NCBI GenBank assembly: GCA_019054805.1
Contig: JAHQIY010000004.1
Span: 3,720,001-3,784,000 of the forward strand
Source of the DNA: Brachionus manjavacas
Taxonomy: Eukaryota; Rotifera; Eurotatoria; Ploima; Brachionidae
Length of the DNA: 64,000 nucleotides
Direction of reading: 5' to 3'
Positions 31,675 to 43,700 of the stretch are shown piece by piece. Numbering within the stretch: the stretch's first letter is position 1; each line of letters opens with the position of its first letter. The translations under genes and the position numbers were made by a program. Under the pieces are notes generated by a model, which saw only the letters and a list, made by a program, of their open reading frames with translations, ran no database searches and was not told the origin of the DNA.

Positions 31675-32888
31675 CTAAGTTTGAGACTCTAATTTTTCAA
31701 AATGTTTTTGGGCATACTTTATGTTGTGAATAGTCAATGCCGGGGCTACGAAAAAAGGATTTTAATTAACCGATCAAAAGAAACTATTCAACCACTTACT
31801 TATATTAGGGTCCGAAACTATTACCATGATATAAGTGTTTGGTGTAAATATGTCTATTATAATGGTAAAATTGTCGTTTTTTATTTCTATTGACTGAAAT
31901 GTGGTATCAAACCGGCTAAAGTAAATTGATAGATTAATAAGAAAATTTTTATTGTTGAAAAGGCATTACTTGCAGTTAATTTTAAACTGTTTAATTATAT
32001 TGCTTATTTTTTCAAATCTTTTTAGGTCCGAATGCTGCTTTCTCAGACTTTGTGAAACGATTAAAAATGTGGTTTTTTCAAAAAGCAAAATTTCGTCTGC
32101 TTCGATCACATTCGAAAACTCATTGAGACTTTTTTCCAGCAAAGAAGAGTTCATCACAAGCTCTTGAACTATGCTGGACCAAGCGCGGTATAATGTCTCA
32201 TCCCAAATAGAAGTCTGAAAACATCTAACTTCAAGTGGCTTTGAATATTTCAAAATATCTGCTTTGCGCTTTTGAAATTTCTTAAAGAAAATAAATATTT
32301 TAAAATTTTTTTAAATTTAAAAAAATCCATGCCTCATCGCGTTCATTTTCTAGCAAAAGGTCCATCTTATTTACAAGGACAAATATTTTGGCGTTTGGCG
32401 AGTGCGAAGATAAAGACTCAAGGCTTGAACAAAAAATCCAACTTCGAGATTTAAAAAAATTATTGAAAATAAAACCTCCTCTGGTAGTAAAATATGTCTC
32501 TTTCGATCTCAAAGCTTTCTACGTCGAAGACATAAATAAGAACTTCAACATTTTTGAAAATATTATCCCTCTGAGAGCTGAAATAGTTTTCCATAAACTG
32601 GTCCTGGCTAGAATGGTCAATTTAAAGCTGATTATCGAGAGCCAAAAACAAACCTACCCGCCACAGTCCCACAAATTGAGGATCAAATTGCCTAAAAATT
32701 TAAAGTATGCCTGATTCACTTCAACTTAAAAACTTGGGCTTAAAAAAAACAGAATTTAGGTTGAAATTTTGTTTACTGGTGGCGCCGAGGCGTCTGGTAT
32801 CTTTGGATGTATAGTTGGCAAATATGATGGCTCGCATGGAGGTTTTGCCCGAGCCACTTTTGCCCATGAGAAGAATTTTTTTGCGCAT
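31675..32888 (-). CDS. RRAGA: Ras-related GTP-binding protein A (Rag GTPase)
   Basis: Seven exons: 32888-32777, 32724-32658, 32607-32476, 32423-32333, 32280-31970, 31915-31800 and 31745-31675; the sum is 900 nt, 299 codons plus stop. RagA/B pairs with RagC/D on the lysosome and recruits mTORC1 when amino acids are abundant. Visible are the P-loop ([20 protein letters not shown]), DTRRLGAT, the G3 box (NLWDCGGQD), [18 protein letters not shown] (G4), [20 protein letters not shown] and the roadblock-type C-terminal half ([16 protein letters not shown], [20 protein letters not shown]). ATG 32888 is chosen because upstream residues have no support. Introns are 45-55 bp; intron 4 (32281-32332) appears to use a GC donor (GAG then GCATGG). 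Paralogue B is not excluded. Confidence 0.96.
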
Positions 32889-35640
32889 TATATTTTCGAA
32901 TTTTGAAATTTCATTCAAAAAAACCTTATTTTAAGTTTGTTTTTGATTTTGCTGTTTGAATTAAATAAAAATAAAATAAAGTTCATAAATTTTAATAATA
33001 ATTAGGTATTTAAGTTAAAAGAAGCAATTTTCTTCAGAAAAAAAAGAACGCAATTAGTGAAAATTAAAATAAAATTTTATTTCTGATCGTTTGATCATAA
33101 TTTTTAAGAGTAAACAAACTGAGATAATTTTAGATCAAAGGACCTTGAGTAATCACACTGAAAAGACTATTTTAGATTCGAATTTTAGCGAGTCAGATCT
33201 AAAAACGTGAAATCCATTCTTGCATATGCCTCATTTGTACATAAAGCACTTGGTATAGTTGTGCCAATTTTCGATTTTGAAACAATTATGCAAGATTTAT
33301 AAATTTTAGAAATAAATATAAAATTATTAGTTTTTCAATTTAGAGAAGCTAAATTTTGTAAAATACTTATTTGAGCAGATAAAACAGAAACTTCACGAGA
33401 TACTAAATGAATGTTAGACTATTTCGTTTTTGAAATAGTTTTTGAAATAATTACGCAATTAGATTTTTAAATTAGAAATTTGACAAAATTTTAATAAATA
33501 ACAATTTAAAAAGAAAAGCAAAGCCCAATAAAATTTTGAACAATCCATTTGTCTTTTTCCATAATTTTATCTTTTTGAATTTTTTCAAAAACTAATAAGA
33601 TGCTAATTGAACATGATTTTTGTGTATTTTAAAAAGTTTGGCATTTTTTAAAAGCTTAAAAATCAAAAAAAATTTTTGGTTTAATCCGCTTTGTTAAAAT
33701 TTGGCTGCAATTCTTATCCTTGTAGCAATTTAGATTAATTTTACAAATCAAGCCTTTATGTGAATTCTTCTAGCTTCAATCACGAATTAGGATTTTAGCT
33801 GTTTAATTATTAAAATATTATGGTTTCAAATTTTTGTTTTTGAAGAAAAACGTTTTGCTTACGTCTGTATCGAAAAAAACAAGCTTCAATAAATTGAGTT
33901 AAGATAAAATTCTCCTATTAATCAGTAAAATTCTAGAAGAATTTTTACTTTAATTTTTATTATTTCAATCAACTCTAATTACGAAATCTACTAAAAGAGC
34001 AGAAATAATTTTGCTTATCTTTTTGAGAAATGATGCAATATGAAAATGATCTTAAATGAATATGGCAAAATTTAAATAGCATAAAAAAGATTTACTAAAA
34101 TATTTAAAACTAGCTAATAAATCTAGCATATTTAATTGAATTAAAAATAGACATTTTTATTTAAATTATTTTAAAAATCTAATAATATTTTTTCTTTAAA
34201 ATATTATCTTTATTATTTTTGACACTTGATTGATGGAAAAAAGTGACAAATAATTAAATCAAGGCTAAGTTTGCTTTTAAACAGATTTTCCACCATAAAA
34301 TAATTTTTAGTTGTGTTTAAATTATAAATTTTATGTTATATTCACTAAAAAACTGATGACCAAATTCGAACAAATGATTTTAAAGAATTTTAGAAACCAT
34401 TTTTAAAATAATAAAAATGAAAACTTGTCAAGATTGCTTAATCTATGAATAACAAATAAGTACAAAATTAGATTTATTTTTAACCAAATTTATTAGTTCT
34501 GATGATTGAAAATTAAAGCAGCAACTTGCAAAAAAAATTAAAAGAAATAAAACAAAATTGATGGTTTGTGCATATTCAGCAATAAGATAAAATGTTCTAA
34601 GTTCAAAAGACGAGTTAAAAATAAAATTTACTTTAAAATTTTGGCGCAAGCTTATCTTTGCATATTTCTGATGAAAATATTTAAATTAAAAATGAGCTGA
34701 AAAGTTGGCTGGTTAAATGCACTAAAGTTAGCTGAATAAACTTTTTCTTTAAAGTTGTTGTAGGTGTTGAATCGAAATTTTCTTAATCAAGTGATCACAA
34801 ATTGATAAATTTTTTTCACTAAAGAAAATTTTGTTTCAAATGAATTTTAAAATTCAATTAATAATGATTTAAATTAATAAATTTTTTTAAATTGATTCAA
34901 ACTCAAATTCTTTTTGTTAAGTTTTTATAAATAATTGTGTTTTTTTAAGTAAAAATTTGAAATTATTTTAAAAAATTCCTTTTTTTTACATTTCGGTATC
35001 ATTTGGTCCTTGTCTCCTCTTGAAATTTTTTGTATTTGTCACAAGTAAAGATGAGAAATCTCGCGTCATCTGTTACAAGTTTTATCTAAGATTCAGCTGT
35101 TTATTCTAACTAATTTTAAGATGTCCAATTTTTAAATCAAATTTTATCATTTTTCTTGTCAGTCATTTAATCTAACTCATACTGTTTCAATTTTTGAAGT
35201 AATGTCAATCTTATTATGTTAAAAAAATCTCTTCGGCCTTAAGTTATACAATTTTATTTTAGCATGAAAATAAAAATATTTTGAGACAAAAATCAATCAA
35301 TTGATATTTTTTTGATTTTGAATTTGATATAAAAAATAGCCGGAAATGATTAAATTTAGTGAATAAAAATGAATATAAAGCAAAATAATTAACAAAAAGG
35401 GGCGCAAAAATCACTCCGGTCATCGAGTTTTAAAGTTGATTATTTTTATATATATTTTTTGAGCCAAAAAAGACCTTCAAATTTACCAAAAATGATTTTT
35501 GAGTCCTTGAATTTAAAATAACGAAGCAGTTAGGATCTCGATTTAAAACCTTTTATTTTTCTCAAATTTTTATTTTTGAAGACACTTATAAGTCTGAAAA
35601 TTTTTGTTTTGGGTCAAGTTTGATATCGAGGAGTTTAGAG
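32889..35640. other. long AT-rich spacer upstream of RRAGA
   Basis: Contains the presumed RRAGA promoter but no identifiable core element. No repeats with clear boundaries, no RNA gene and no coding patch above chance were seen. Confidence 0.45.
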
Positions 35641-35647
35641 CTATTCT

Positions 35648-35887
35648 CTAAAATTTAAAGCCCTTCTTTTTACAAATAGAAACTATATAGTCCACTGCTC
35701 TTTGAAGGACTTTTTGGATCTCGTTCTTTGATTTGTGTGTGTATAAAATAAAAAGGTCATCTGCAAAAAGAGCAACTTGTACATCTAAAGGAAGAAATTT
35801 TACTATATAACTTAAATATATTATGAAGATTATAGGTGAAAAACTCCCTTGTGGAACGCCAGCTCTAATTGGATTGAGTTTCGACAA
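35648..35887 (-). pseudogene. LINE reverse transcriptase fragment (PQGS and FADD boxes)
   Basis: Open frame reading NPIRAGVPQGSFSPIIFIIY, with one residue missing from the usual PQGSxLSP, and then VQVALFADDLFILY, the catalytic box. Both ends are cut. It resembles jockey/I-type LINEs and is not adjacent to other LINE pieces. Confidence 0.8.
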
Positions 35888-37210
35888 TGAGCTGTTTTGA
35901 AAAACTTGAAAATTTCAATTTTTTATATAAGAACTTATGTTCCGAAAAAATGGACTTTTAATAATTAATTAATTTTTTTAAATATTTATTTTAATAACTT
36001 GTCACTGTTTTTTTAAATTTTTATCTTTTAATTCTTTTTTATCGTTAAAATAAATAAATCTTTAAAACTTACACGCATCTTAGGTGAATTTCTTTTTATT
36101 TATTTTCAGATAATTTACGTGAAAATTAACCTTTCCTAAATCATTTCCGGTTTTACTTAACAAAATAACTTTATAAGCTGTAGATTTATTAAAAAAATTA
36201 TTAAATAAAATTTTTTTAAAAATATTTTTTTTTCAAATTTCAAAATTTATTGTTATACTAAAAATTTTAGACAAATTAAACATAAAAATTAATCCGTTGC
36301 TCAACCCACTGTTTTTGATAAATTTTGACGATTTAGACAAAAAATTTACGAACCTTAAAAACATTTTAAGATGCTAAAAATAAATATTTGACTTTTAAAA
36401 TATGAAATAATTAAAATTTGCTTAATTTTGAAGCGCCAAAATATGCTTGTTGAGTGTGAGTGAATTGAATGCATATCATTCAAACTCATACTTAAATGAA
36501 TCGTATTTATTATTATGTCTTTTTCGTTTTATAGAATGGGAAAAATTATTATTTAATTATTATTAAGTGTTTTTAAAATGCATAACAATAGTAACTATGA
36601 ATAATAAAATAATGATTAAGACTAAAAAATACAAATATTTCGCTTCCAAACATATGAATGATTGAAAATGAATGTTTTAATTATATTTGACACTTTTTTT
36701 AATTTTGGTATTGTTGATTAAAAATAATCATATCTTAAGTATTTTTGTTTTCACAATAATAATTTTTTATAAATATTAAACGCGTAATCTTTCGCTGTGT
36801 AGAATTTTATTTTTTTATTAAAACAAATAATTGATTGAAAAACCTTAATTAAAATAGTGTATCATTAGTGGCTATTAATAATATAAGGCTTTTAATAATT
36901 AAGTGCTTGTTACAGGATTGTGAATGTCAGCTTATTTTGCTGCAATTGTTATTAATTATTAATTATTTAACTAAAAATTTAAAAAATTTTAGTGAATAAA
37001 AATCGGTTAACTTTCTAATACCTTAATACTCTTTTTAAATAGATTTTCATTTAATAGATAACAAAAAAAATTATCTATATTTTTAAAAATTTTGAATTAG
37101 ATAAAATTCAAATTTAAATCTGTAATTTTCTAAATCTTTATTAAAGCTGTAGATTTATAATTAAACTTACATTTAAAAAAATTGAATGTAAAGCCAATTT
37201 ATACTTATCA
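35888..37210. other. AT-rich spacer, nothing recognised
   Basis: No gene or bounded repeat recognised. Confidence 0.45.
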
Positions 37211-37703
37211 AAGGCATTGTGAATTTTCATACAAAAATTCCAAAACAAAATTTAAATTCTTAATAAAAATATGGCTTTAAAACTACTGATATTTTTGTAA
37301 TTTTTAAAAGGTGAAACAAACTATGTTTCCCGAAAAATTGATTATTTTAAATCAAATCGTATGTTAACTTAGAAATGAAAAATAATATTTTTACAATTGT
37401 AACGATGATAGAATTTTAATATTTAAATAAAATACAGTAATAAAATGCAAAAAAAATTCTGATTTTAGTAGATTTTAGAGACAAGAAATAAAAAAATTGC
37501 AAAATATTGATGTTTCGTTTTATCATTAATATTTTCCTGATAAAAAAAAATAATCTTTTTTTGCTGAATTTAGTGAAAAATATTTTGTTTCATGTTGTTT
37601 CATAATCAAGTTTAATAAGCTCAATTTTGCCAATTTAAATTAATGAAAAAGAATTTAATTTTTATAATTTTGGGGAGGTTTGTATGAAATTTAACAATGC
37701 CTT
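37211..37703. mobile_element. MITE, intact copy (about 493 bp)
   Basis: Inverted ends AAGGCATTGTGAATTTTCAT and, on the right, the complement of AAGGCATTGTTAAATTTCAT. Homologous to 57423-57952 (inverted) and to the MULE-interrupted copy at 26540-27870. No coding capacity. It holds the empty version of the site occupied by the MULE at 26586. The superfamily is not assigned because no convincing target duplication could be read. Confidence 0.75.
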
Positions 37704-38052
37704 TATAGATCGTCCTGACACCAACTCAATCCAGTTTAAAGTGTTGAGTTTGAATATATATTCGAATTTAGATTTTAACCAAAACTATACTGATTTAAAA
37801 AATTAAATTTAAAAACAGACAAAACTATAATTCAATTTATAAAACATTGATCATATATGAGATTGATTAATATTTTCAAATACTTATTAATTTTGAAATC
37901 AAAAACAAATAACTTAGTTTTGTTTGTTTATTTTCAAAAATCAAAAGAATATTTTTCTTAGAATTTCAAAATTATATTTGTCTAATTCTTTTTTTTCAAA
38001 ATAATTAGATTAAAGTTTCAGAAATTCAAAATTTAAGTGCTATCTGAATTTC
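37704..38052. other. AT-rich spacer between MITE and foldback
   Basis: Nothing recognised. Confidence 0.4.
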
Positions 38053-39369
38053 TAAATTTTGAATTTAAATTCGTAATATGTCCTGTGAACCCCTAAATTT
38101 CATATTTTTTTAGAGGTTCAAAAAAATTAAATTTTATACCCAGAGGTGTAAAAAAGCTAGTTTTTTAAAATGTTGTTGTTATTTCAGACCCAGATATTTT
38201 TTAAATCATATAATTTGAAAGAGATTAAAGTTTTCTACACTTTGGTATGTACAGTACTGCTATGATAAACTGTTTTTAAGAAATTTTACTTAATTTTACG
38301 TATAATTACTAAAGTAAAGAAGATTAAATTTCCGAAAATTTTATTAAATTTTAGAAAATATAAAAAAGGCAAAAAAAAATGAAAAAATGGCGATTTTTAT
38401 GAATTTTCCCCTTTTTTTTAGAAAATTAAAATGAAAATTGAAGAAAAAAATTACGAAATTTTACGTAAATTTTTATAATAAAAAACGGTAAAAATGGTAA
38501 ATTTTAGTAAAAAAACGAGAAAAAAACACAACTTCAATGCAATTATTAATGATCCGACTAGTCACCGTTTTTCTCAATCACTATTTTAATTACCAAAGGA
38601 TTAATAATTTTTAAAGGAAAATAAAATGAATATCTTTTATATTAAATAATTCATTTTTTAAGTCATCAATATATCTTTTTGATTTATTTACTAAAATTCA
38701 TCATATAGATAAATAATCTAGTATTAAAAAGATAAAATCATCTCCGAAATCATGAGTTATTAACCCAATTGAATTGTTATGGAATGAGCTAAAATTTTTT
38801 ATATGAAAATAAATGATCTTATCCGATTGAGATCCCATAAAAGCTATTAAAAAATTTGAAAAAACAATTAAGCCATTTAAATGTAATAGATATATAAAAT
38901 TATTAATCCTTAGGGTAATTAAAATAGTCATTGGATCATTAAAAATTGCATTGTAGTTGTGTTTATTTTCAATTTTCATTTTAATAAAAAAAAGGGAAAA
39001 AATTCATAAAAATCGCCGTTTTTTAAGTTTTTTTTGTCCCTTTTTATATTTACTAAAATTTTCGCAATATTACGTAATTTTTTGGAAATTTACTTTTTTT
39101 TACTTTGGTAATTATAAGTAAATTTACGAAAAATCACGTAAAATTTCGTTAAAAAAAGTTTATCATAGCAGTACTGTAGCTTTTAAAAAAAAATCGGTGT
39201 TCCAATTTTTATTATTGAAAATTAGCCAAAAATAACACTTTTTTTCACTCAAATCATATGTAGTCCGAGGGATTAGGTTAGTATAAAATTTAATTTTTTG
39301 AACCTCCCAAAAAATATGAAATTTAGGGTTTCACAGGACGTAGATTACGAATTTAAAGTCAAAAATTTA
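38053..39369. repeat. 1.3-kb foldback (giant imperfect inverted repeat)
   Basis: The outer ends pair (left TGTCCTGTGAACCCCTAAAT, right the complement of CGTCCTGTGAAACCCTAAAT), and pairing continues inward through GTACTGCTATGATAAACT (38250-38275 with 39153-39172), TTATGAATTTTCCCC (about 38400 with 39000), AATGATCC (about 38550 with 38935) and GGATTAATAATTT (about 38600 with 38905). Arms are roughly 590 bp each with a short loop. Fragments of open frames inside are palindrome by-products. It is a foldback-type or MITE-like element. Confidence 0.82.
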
Positions 39370-40789
39370 ATTTAATACTGACTCCAATAATTATAATGTA
39401 AATAATTTTAAGAATTTATTTGTATAAAATAAACCTAATATTCCAAAAAATAAAACCACAGATTTCTTCAGAATTTTGTCTAGTATATTTAGAAGAAAAA
39501 AAATTGGGTCTTAAGTGATCCCTATTGCTAACTTTCGTGGCAGCACTGTATCATCATTCATGTTCAATTCTGATGGCGAAGGATCTTTGTTTCTCGGAGT
39601 AAAATTTTGAATAAACTTTATTAAAAATTAGAAAAACTAGCATCAAACTTGATTTTTTTTCAATAAATCTGTAAATTTATATTAATTAAGTCATTTCATC
39701 AAAAAATTAGAAATTTTAGTTAATAAATTAGCCTAACGCCAATTCTTAAGGCGAAAGGTTTTTGTTATTCATAACAATTTAAAATTTTGAATAAACTATA
39801 CTAAAATAAAGCAAAAACGAATGCTTTAATTCAGTTATCTAATTAGACTAACATTTTATTAGCAGATAATTATGCTCAATCTTTGAATACAGATATTTAT
39901 TATAAGTTGAACAATTTTTCAACGCAAAAAGTATAATTATCTATTTAAAACAAAAATTTGAAAAATTTCAAGTCAAAATAGCGGTCAAATCGAGAATTAA
40001 AAACAAAATTTGAATGACAAAACAAACTTAACAAAATATCGTGAATTTAAATTTTAACAATATAGAAAACCAAATTCAAATTAGAATTATTCTCCACGTT
40101 GAGAGTGCATTCTCGCGCTAACCATCTCTCATCTTAGTAAAATTTCGAACACGGCCAGGTATACAAAAGCCATGTTCAGTCGAACACTTACAAGACTGTT
40201 TTGCTTGTAACCGTGTTCGAAATCAAGCTAAAAACGATGAGCAACAAAAAAAAAGAGAAAAAAAAAGAAGAAAAAAAACAAAAATCAATTCATTTATTAT
40301 AATAATTTATAAACGAATCTTAACTCTATAAATCGCAGTTGTGTTCAGTATCGTTCGCTGCTTTCCAATTCTTCATTTCATATATTTCTAATCATTTGGT
40401 TTAAAAACACGCTTCTCTTTGTATTCCTTCACTTTTTTGTTTTGAATATTTCTTCTTTGTTCTTTCTCCCATTCTCTCACTCTTTTCTCTTCCATTACGT
40501 AAAACGTAAACTTCTGTATGTATCTGTATGTGTGTATGTGTGTGTGTGTGCACGTATGGAACAAAGTAAGCTTAGCTCGATGAAAAATAAATTTTGCAAC
40601 TCTTCATCTAAAAATACCCATCATGTTCGAATGCACCCTTGATAATTACAAATTACACAACATGCTTTCTCCATAGAACATCCTAAAATGAATTCTATTT
40701 TCAAAACATTAATAAACGTTTTTAAATTTCAAAAAAAAATTTTTTTTAATTTTTCGATTTTGATTTTTTCAGTTTGTTGAGAAAAAAAA
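39370..40789. other. upstream region of CPEB with hairpin and TG repeat
   Basis: Presumed promoter and 5' UTR of the CPEB gene. Base composition becomes richer in G and C from about 40090. A two-part hairpin is at 40142-40223. A (TG)n-rich tract at about 40515-40552 and C/T-rich strings (40450-40500) precede the coding exon. No transcription start could be fixed. Confidence 0.45.
40142..40223 (+). other. nested hairpin upstream of CPEB
   Basis: ATTTCGAACACGG (40142-40154) pairs perfectly with CCGTGTTCGAAAT (40211-40223). Inside, TTACAAG (40189-40195) pairs with CTTGTAA (40203-40209). A regulatory RNA structure or a small transposon footprint are both possible; no direct evidence of function. 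Confidence 0.5.
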
Positions 40790-43700
40790 ATGGACATAAA
40801 ATCTTCGTGCGACACAGAACTGGAGCACAAGTCGGACGCAGAGGCCAAGTTGGAGGAGGAGACGCAGTCGGTGTCGTCCTCGTCGTCGCCGAACAACGAC
40901 AACGAGGCGGCCAAGTCGTCGGCCGAGGAGCCCACTCAGCTCAGCGATCTGATCCAGCACATTGAGTCGCAGCAGCTGCATCAGCAGTTGGTGAACGCGC
41001 TGTTGAACCCGGGCGCTCAGCAGAACTCGAGCCTGTTGGCAGCGATGATGGCGGCGTCCAAATCGCCAGGGCACAAGTGGCAGCCTCAATTGTCCAGTGT
41101 GTGGCAGAACGCGCTCAACGCCGCGTCCCAGTCACCGGCTTCGTCTTCTTCGTCCGCCTCCTCCACCTCCAACACCCCCCAGCCCATTCACAAGTCTCAA
41201 ACAAAGCCCAAAACAAACAGCATCAAAACACCTAGCATAAACATGACGAGTGCGGCGCTGTTGTCCTCGTTGGCCGCTTCGAACAACTCGATCGGCTCGA
41301 CCATGCAGCAAGCGCTCAACTCGCTGTACTCGCCACAGCAGCTGCTCAAGTCGGCCAGCGCCAATTTGGCCAGTCCGTCGCTCAACAAGTCCCAGTCGGG
41401 CTCGCAGCGCTCCCTGGTCAACTCGAGTATTTACCAGCTACAAAACGCTGCAGTTGCCTCCTCCTCTTCATCGTCGCCGACCGCCTCTGTCCACAACATA
41501 GCGCAGTCCACATCGGCCAATCCTATCCTCTCCTCTAGCAATCTAAATCTTGTCGACGAAAATTTGACCAGCTCGGCCTCCATCAATTCACTTCAGGCCA
41601 CTTTGGCATCTCTAAACCTTAACAACTCTCAGACACATCAGCAGGATGAGCTCAACAATTTGCTTAACAATCAATTTTTGCTTGACCTAATCAGACAAGA
41701 CCCTTCACAATTCGAAAATTTCCTAAAATGTAAATTTTTTATTCCTCTCTAAAAAATAAGGGTTTTTAAATTTAGGAAAATATTTTGTTAGCTTTAAATT
41801 ATTTCAAGATTTTGAAGAAAAAAATTATTATAAAATTTTTTGGCCTTAGAACATTGGCTTTAAATTAAATTTGGAAATTTGAGAAATTTTAGTTTTTTTT
41901 CTATAACTAAGATTGAAATATAATTTTTCATTTTTCAAAATTAAATTAATAATTTTATTTTATTATTTTTAGGTAAAAGAATAAAAAAAAATTTTCCTAA
42001 TCTCAAAAAGTTTGAGCCTTGAAAAAATTTTACTTTATTTTTTATTCAGTTTTAATAGAAGTTAAATAAATAAGGAATAATTTTAATATTGAATTAATAA
42101 TTAGAATTTGTCCTAATCAGCAAGTATTTTTTCCCTAATCTTTATCAGTTTAAGCTTGTTTTTTTTAAGCGAAAATAAATTAATTACTGAAATTGAAAAT
42201 TTTATGAAAAGAATTTTGAATTTTAATTTTATTTCTTAATATTATTTATTTGATCGGAGAATTTTTTAAATTTTAATTTTGGAAAATTTTAAAAAGTGTA
42301 CAAAATTTTTTTTTTAGCTTTAAATACAAGGGTTTTTAAATTCAAATTTTAGTATTTTACAGAATTCTTTTTTTTATTTGAATCCGAAAAAATTCAAGTT
42401 AATTTATTTTAATTTTTTATTGGAATGTCATTTAAAGGAATTCAAATAAATCTAGTTTCATTGCTAGTTAAAGGAATTTTTTAACCTAAAATGCAACCAT
42501 ACGTATTTTATGCTAAAGAATTTGAATCCTCCACAAGGAAATTTTGCCAAACTTTTTCAAGATATTAAATTTAAAGTAAATAAAAATTATATTTAATTTT
42601 AATATTGATGAAATAAAAAATAGAAAAATAATTATCGTTCACTGTTGCCTGCTACTCTTAGAAATGAGGCGAACTTCACATTCGATTCTTAAGGAGTTAT
42701 TCCCATCGATACCATGCTAAAGCAATTTTTTATCTTAATTTTGAAAAATTAATTTAAATTTAACTTATCTTCCATTTAAATTAAATTATATAAAATATAA
42801 AAATTATTTAATTTCAATTAAAAAGTTTATTTACAAAAAGTTACGGAAAATTTAGGTATGCGAAATTAATGTTAAATAACTTAAATATAAAATAATATTA
42901 AACAAGATTAAATAAAATTACGTAAAATTTTTATTAAATATATATAGCAGAATATTAGCACTTCCAATTCGATCATCAATGTTTAATCTTTTATTTTTGA
43001 CAACTGGAGCAGCAGGCAGTTTCATAATATTTACAGATTTTTGTTTTATATTTTCAATAGATTTAATATTAACTCTTTAATTGAGGTTCAAAAAAAATTA
43101 AAAAAATTATCTGTCTTTTTTTTAGCCAAAAAAATCCAGAACTAGTTTTCAGTTAGGTTGACATGAAAAAACAAAAATTTAAAAAGTTAATTTATTTATT
43201 AAATTTGAAAAAAATCGTTTTTATAAAAATCATAAAAATTCTCTTTTAAAATAAAAGTGAAAAATCTAGTTCAAATGCCTGATGAAACCTCCGGTGCATC
43301 GACATCATCGGGCCTGCCGTCGACCTCGGGTGCAAATTTAATTGACGAGTTACAGCAACAGTTTGACCAAACAGTGCCGGCTAACCTGGTAGCGGCAGCA
43401 GTTGCAGCTGCGACCAATCAACACCAGTACTCATCGAGCGCCTTTTTGCAGCGAAATTCAGGGCGGCAAAGTGCGCAGCAAAACACTCACCTAATGGGCC
43501 AAAACCAGTACCAAGCCAACTTGGCCAACCAATTCAACATTCACTCTCTAAAGCAGCAATTGAACTCCAACTACATGAACCAACAGCAGTTCTTTGGCAA
43601 CCAGCAGCAGCAGCCCAACATGACAATAAATCTGAACCAACTGGCCCAGCATCCCAACGCTCTTCAGCTTTTGCAGTCTTCCAATCTAGGCGGCCAATTT

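Noticed and set aside
34443..34649. 68-codon minus-strand frame
   Set aside because: AT-rich hydrophobic chance frame without splice context or similarity.
38701..38979. 92-codon minus-strand frame
   Set aside because: It lies inside the foldback loop and arm, shows no domain and is explained by the repeat.
40729..41501. Antisense and shifted open frames over CPEB exon 1
   Set aside because: They arise from the G/C-rich codon bias of CPEB and have Arg/Leu-rich, domain-free translations.
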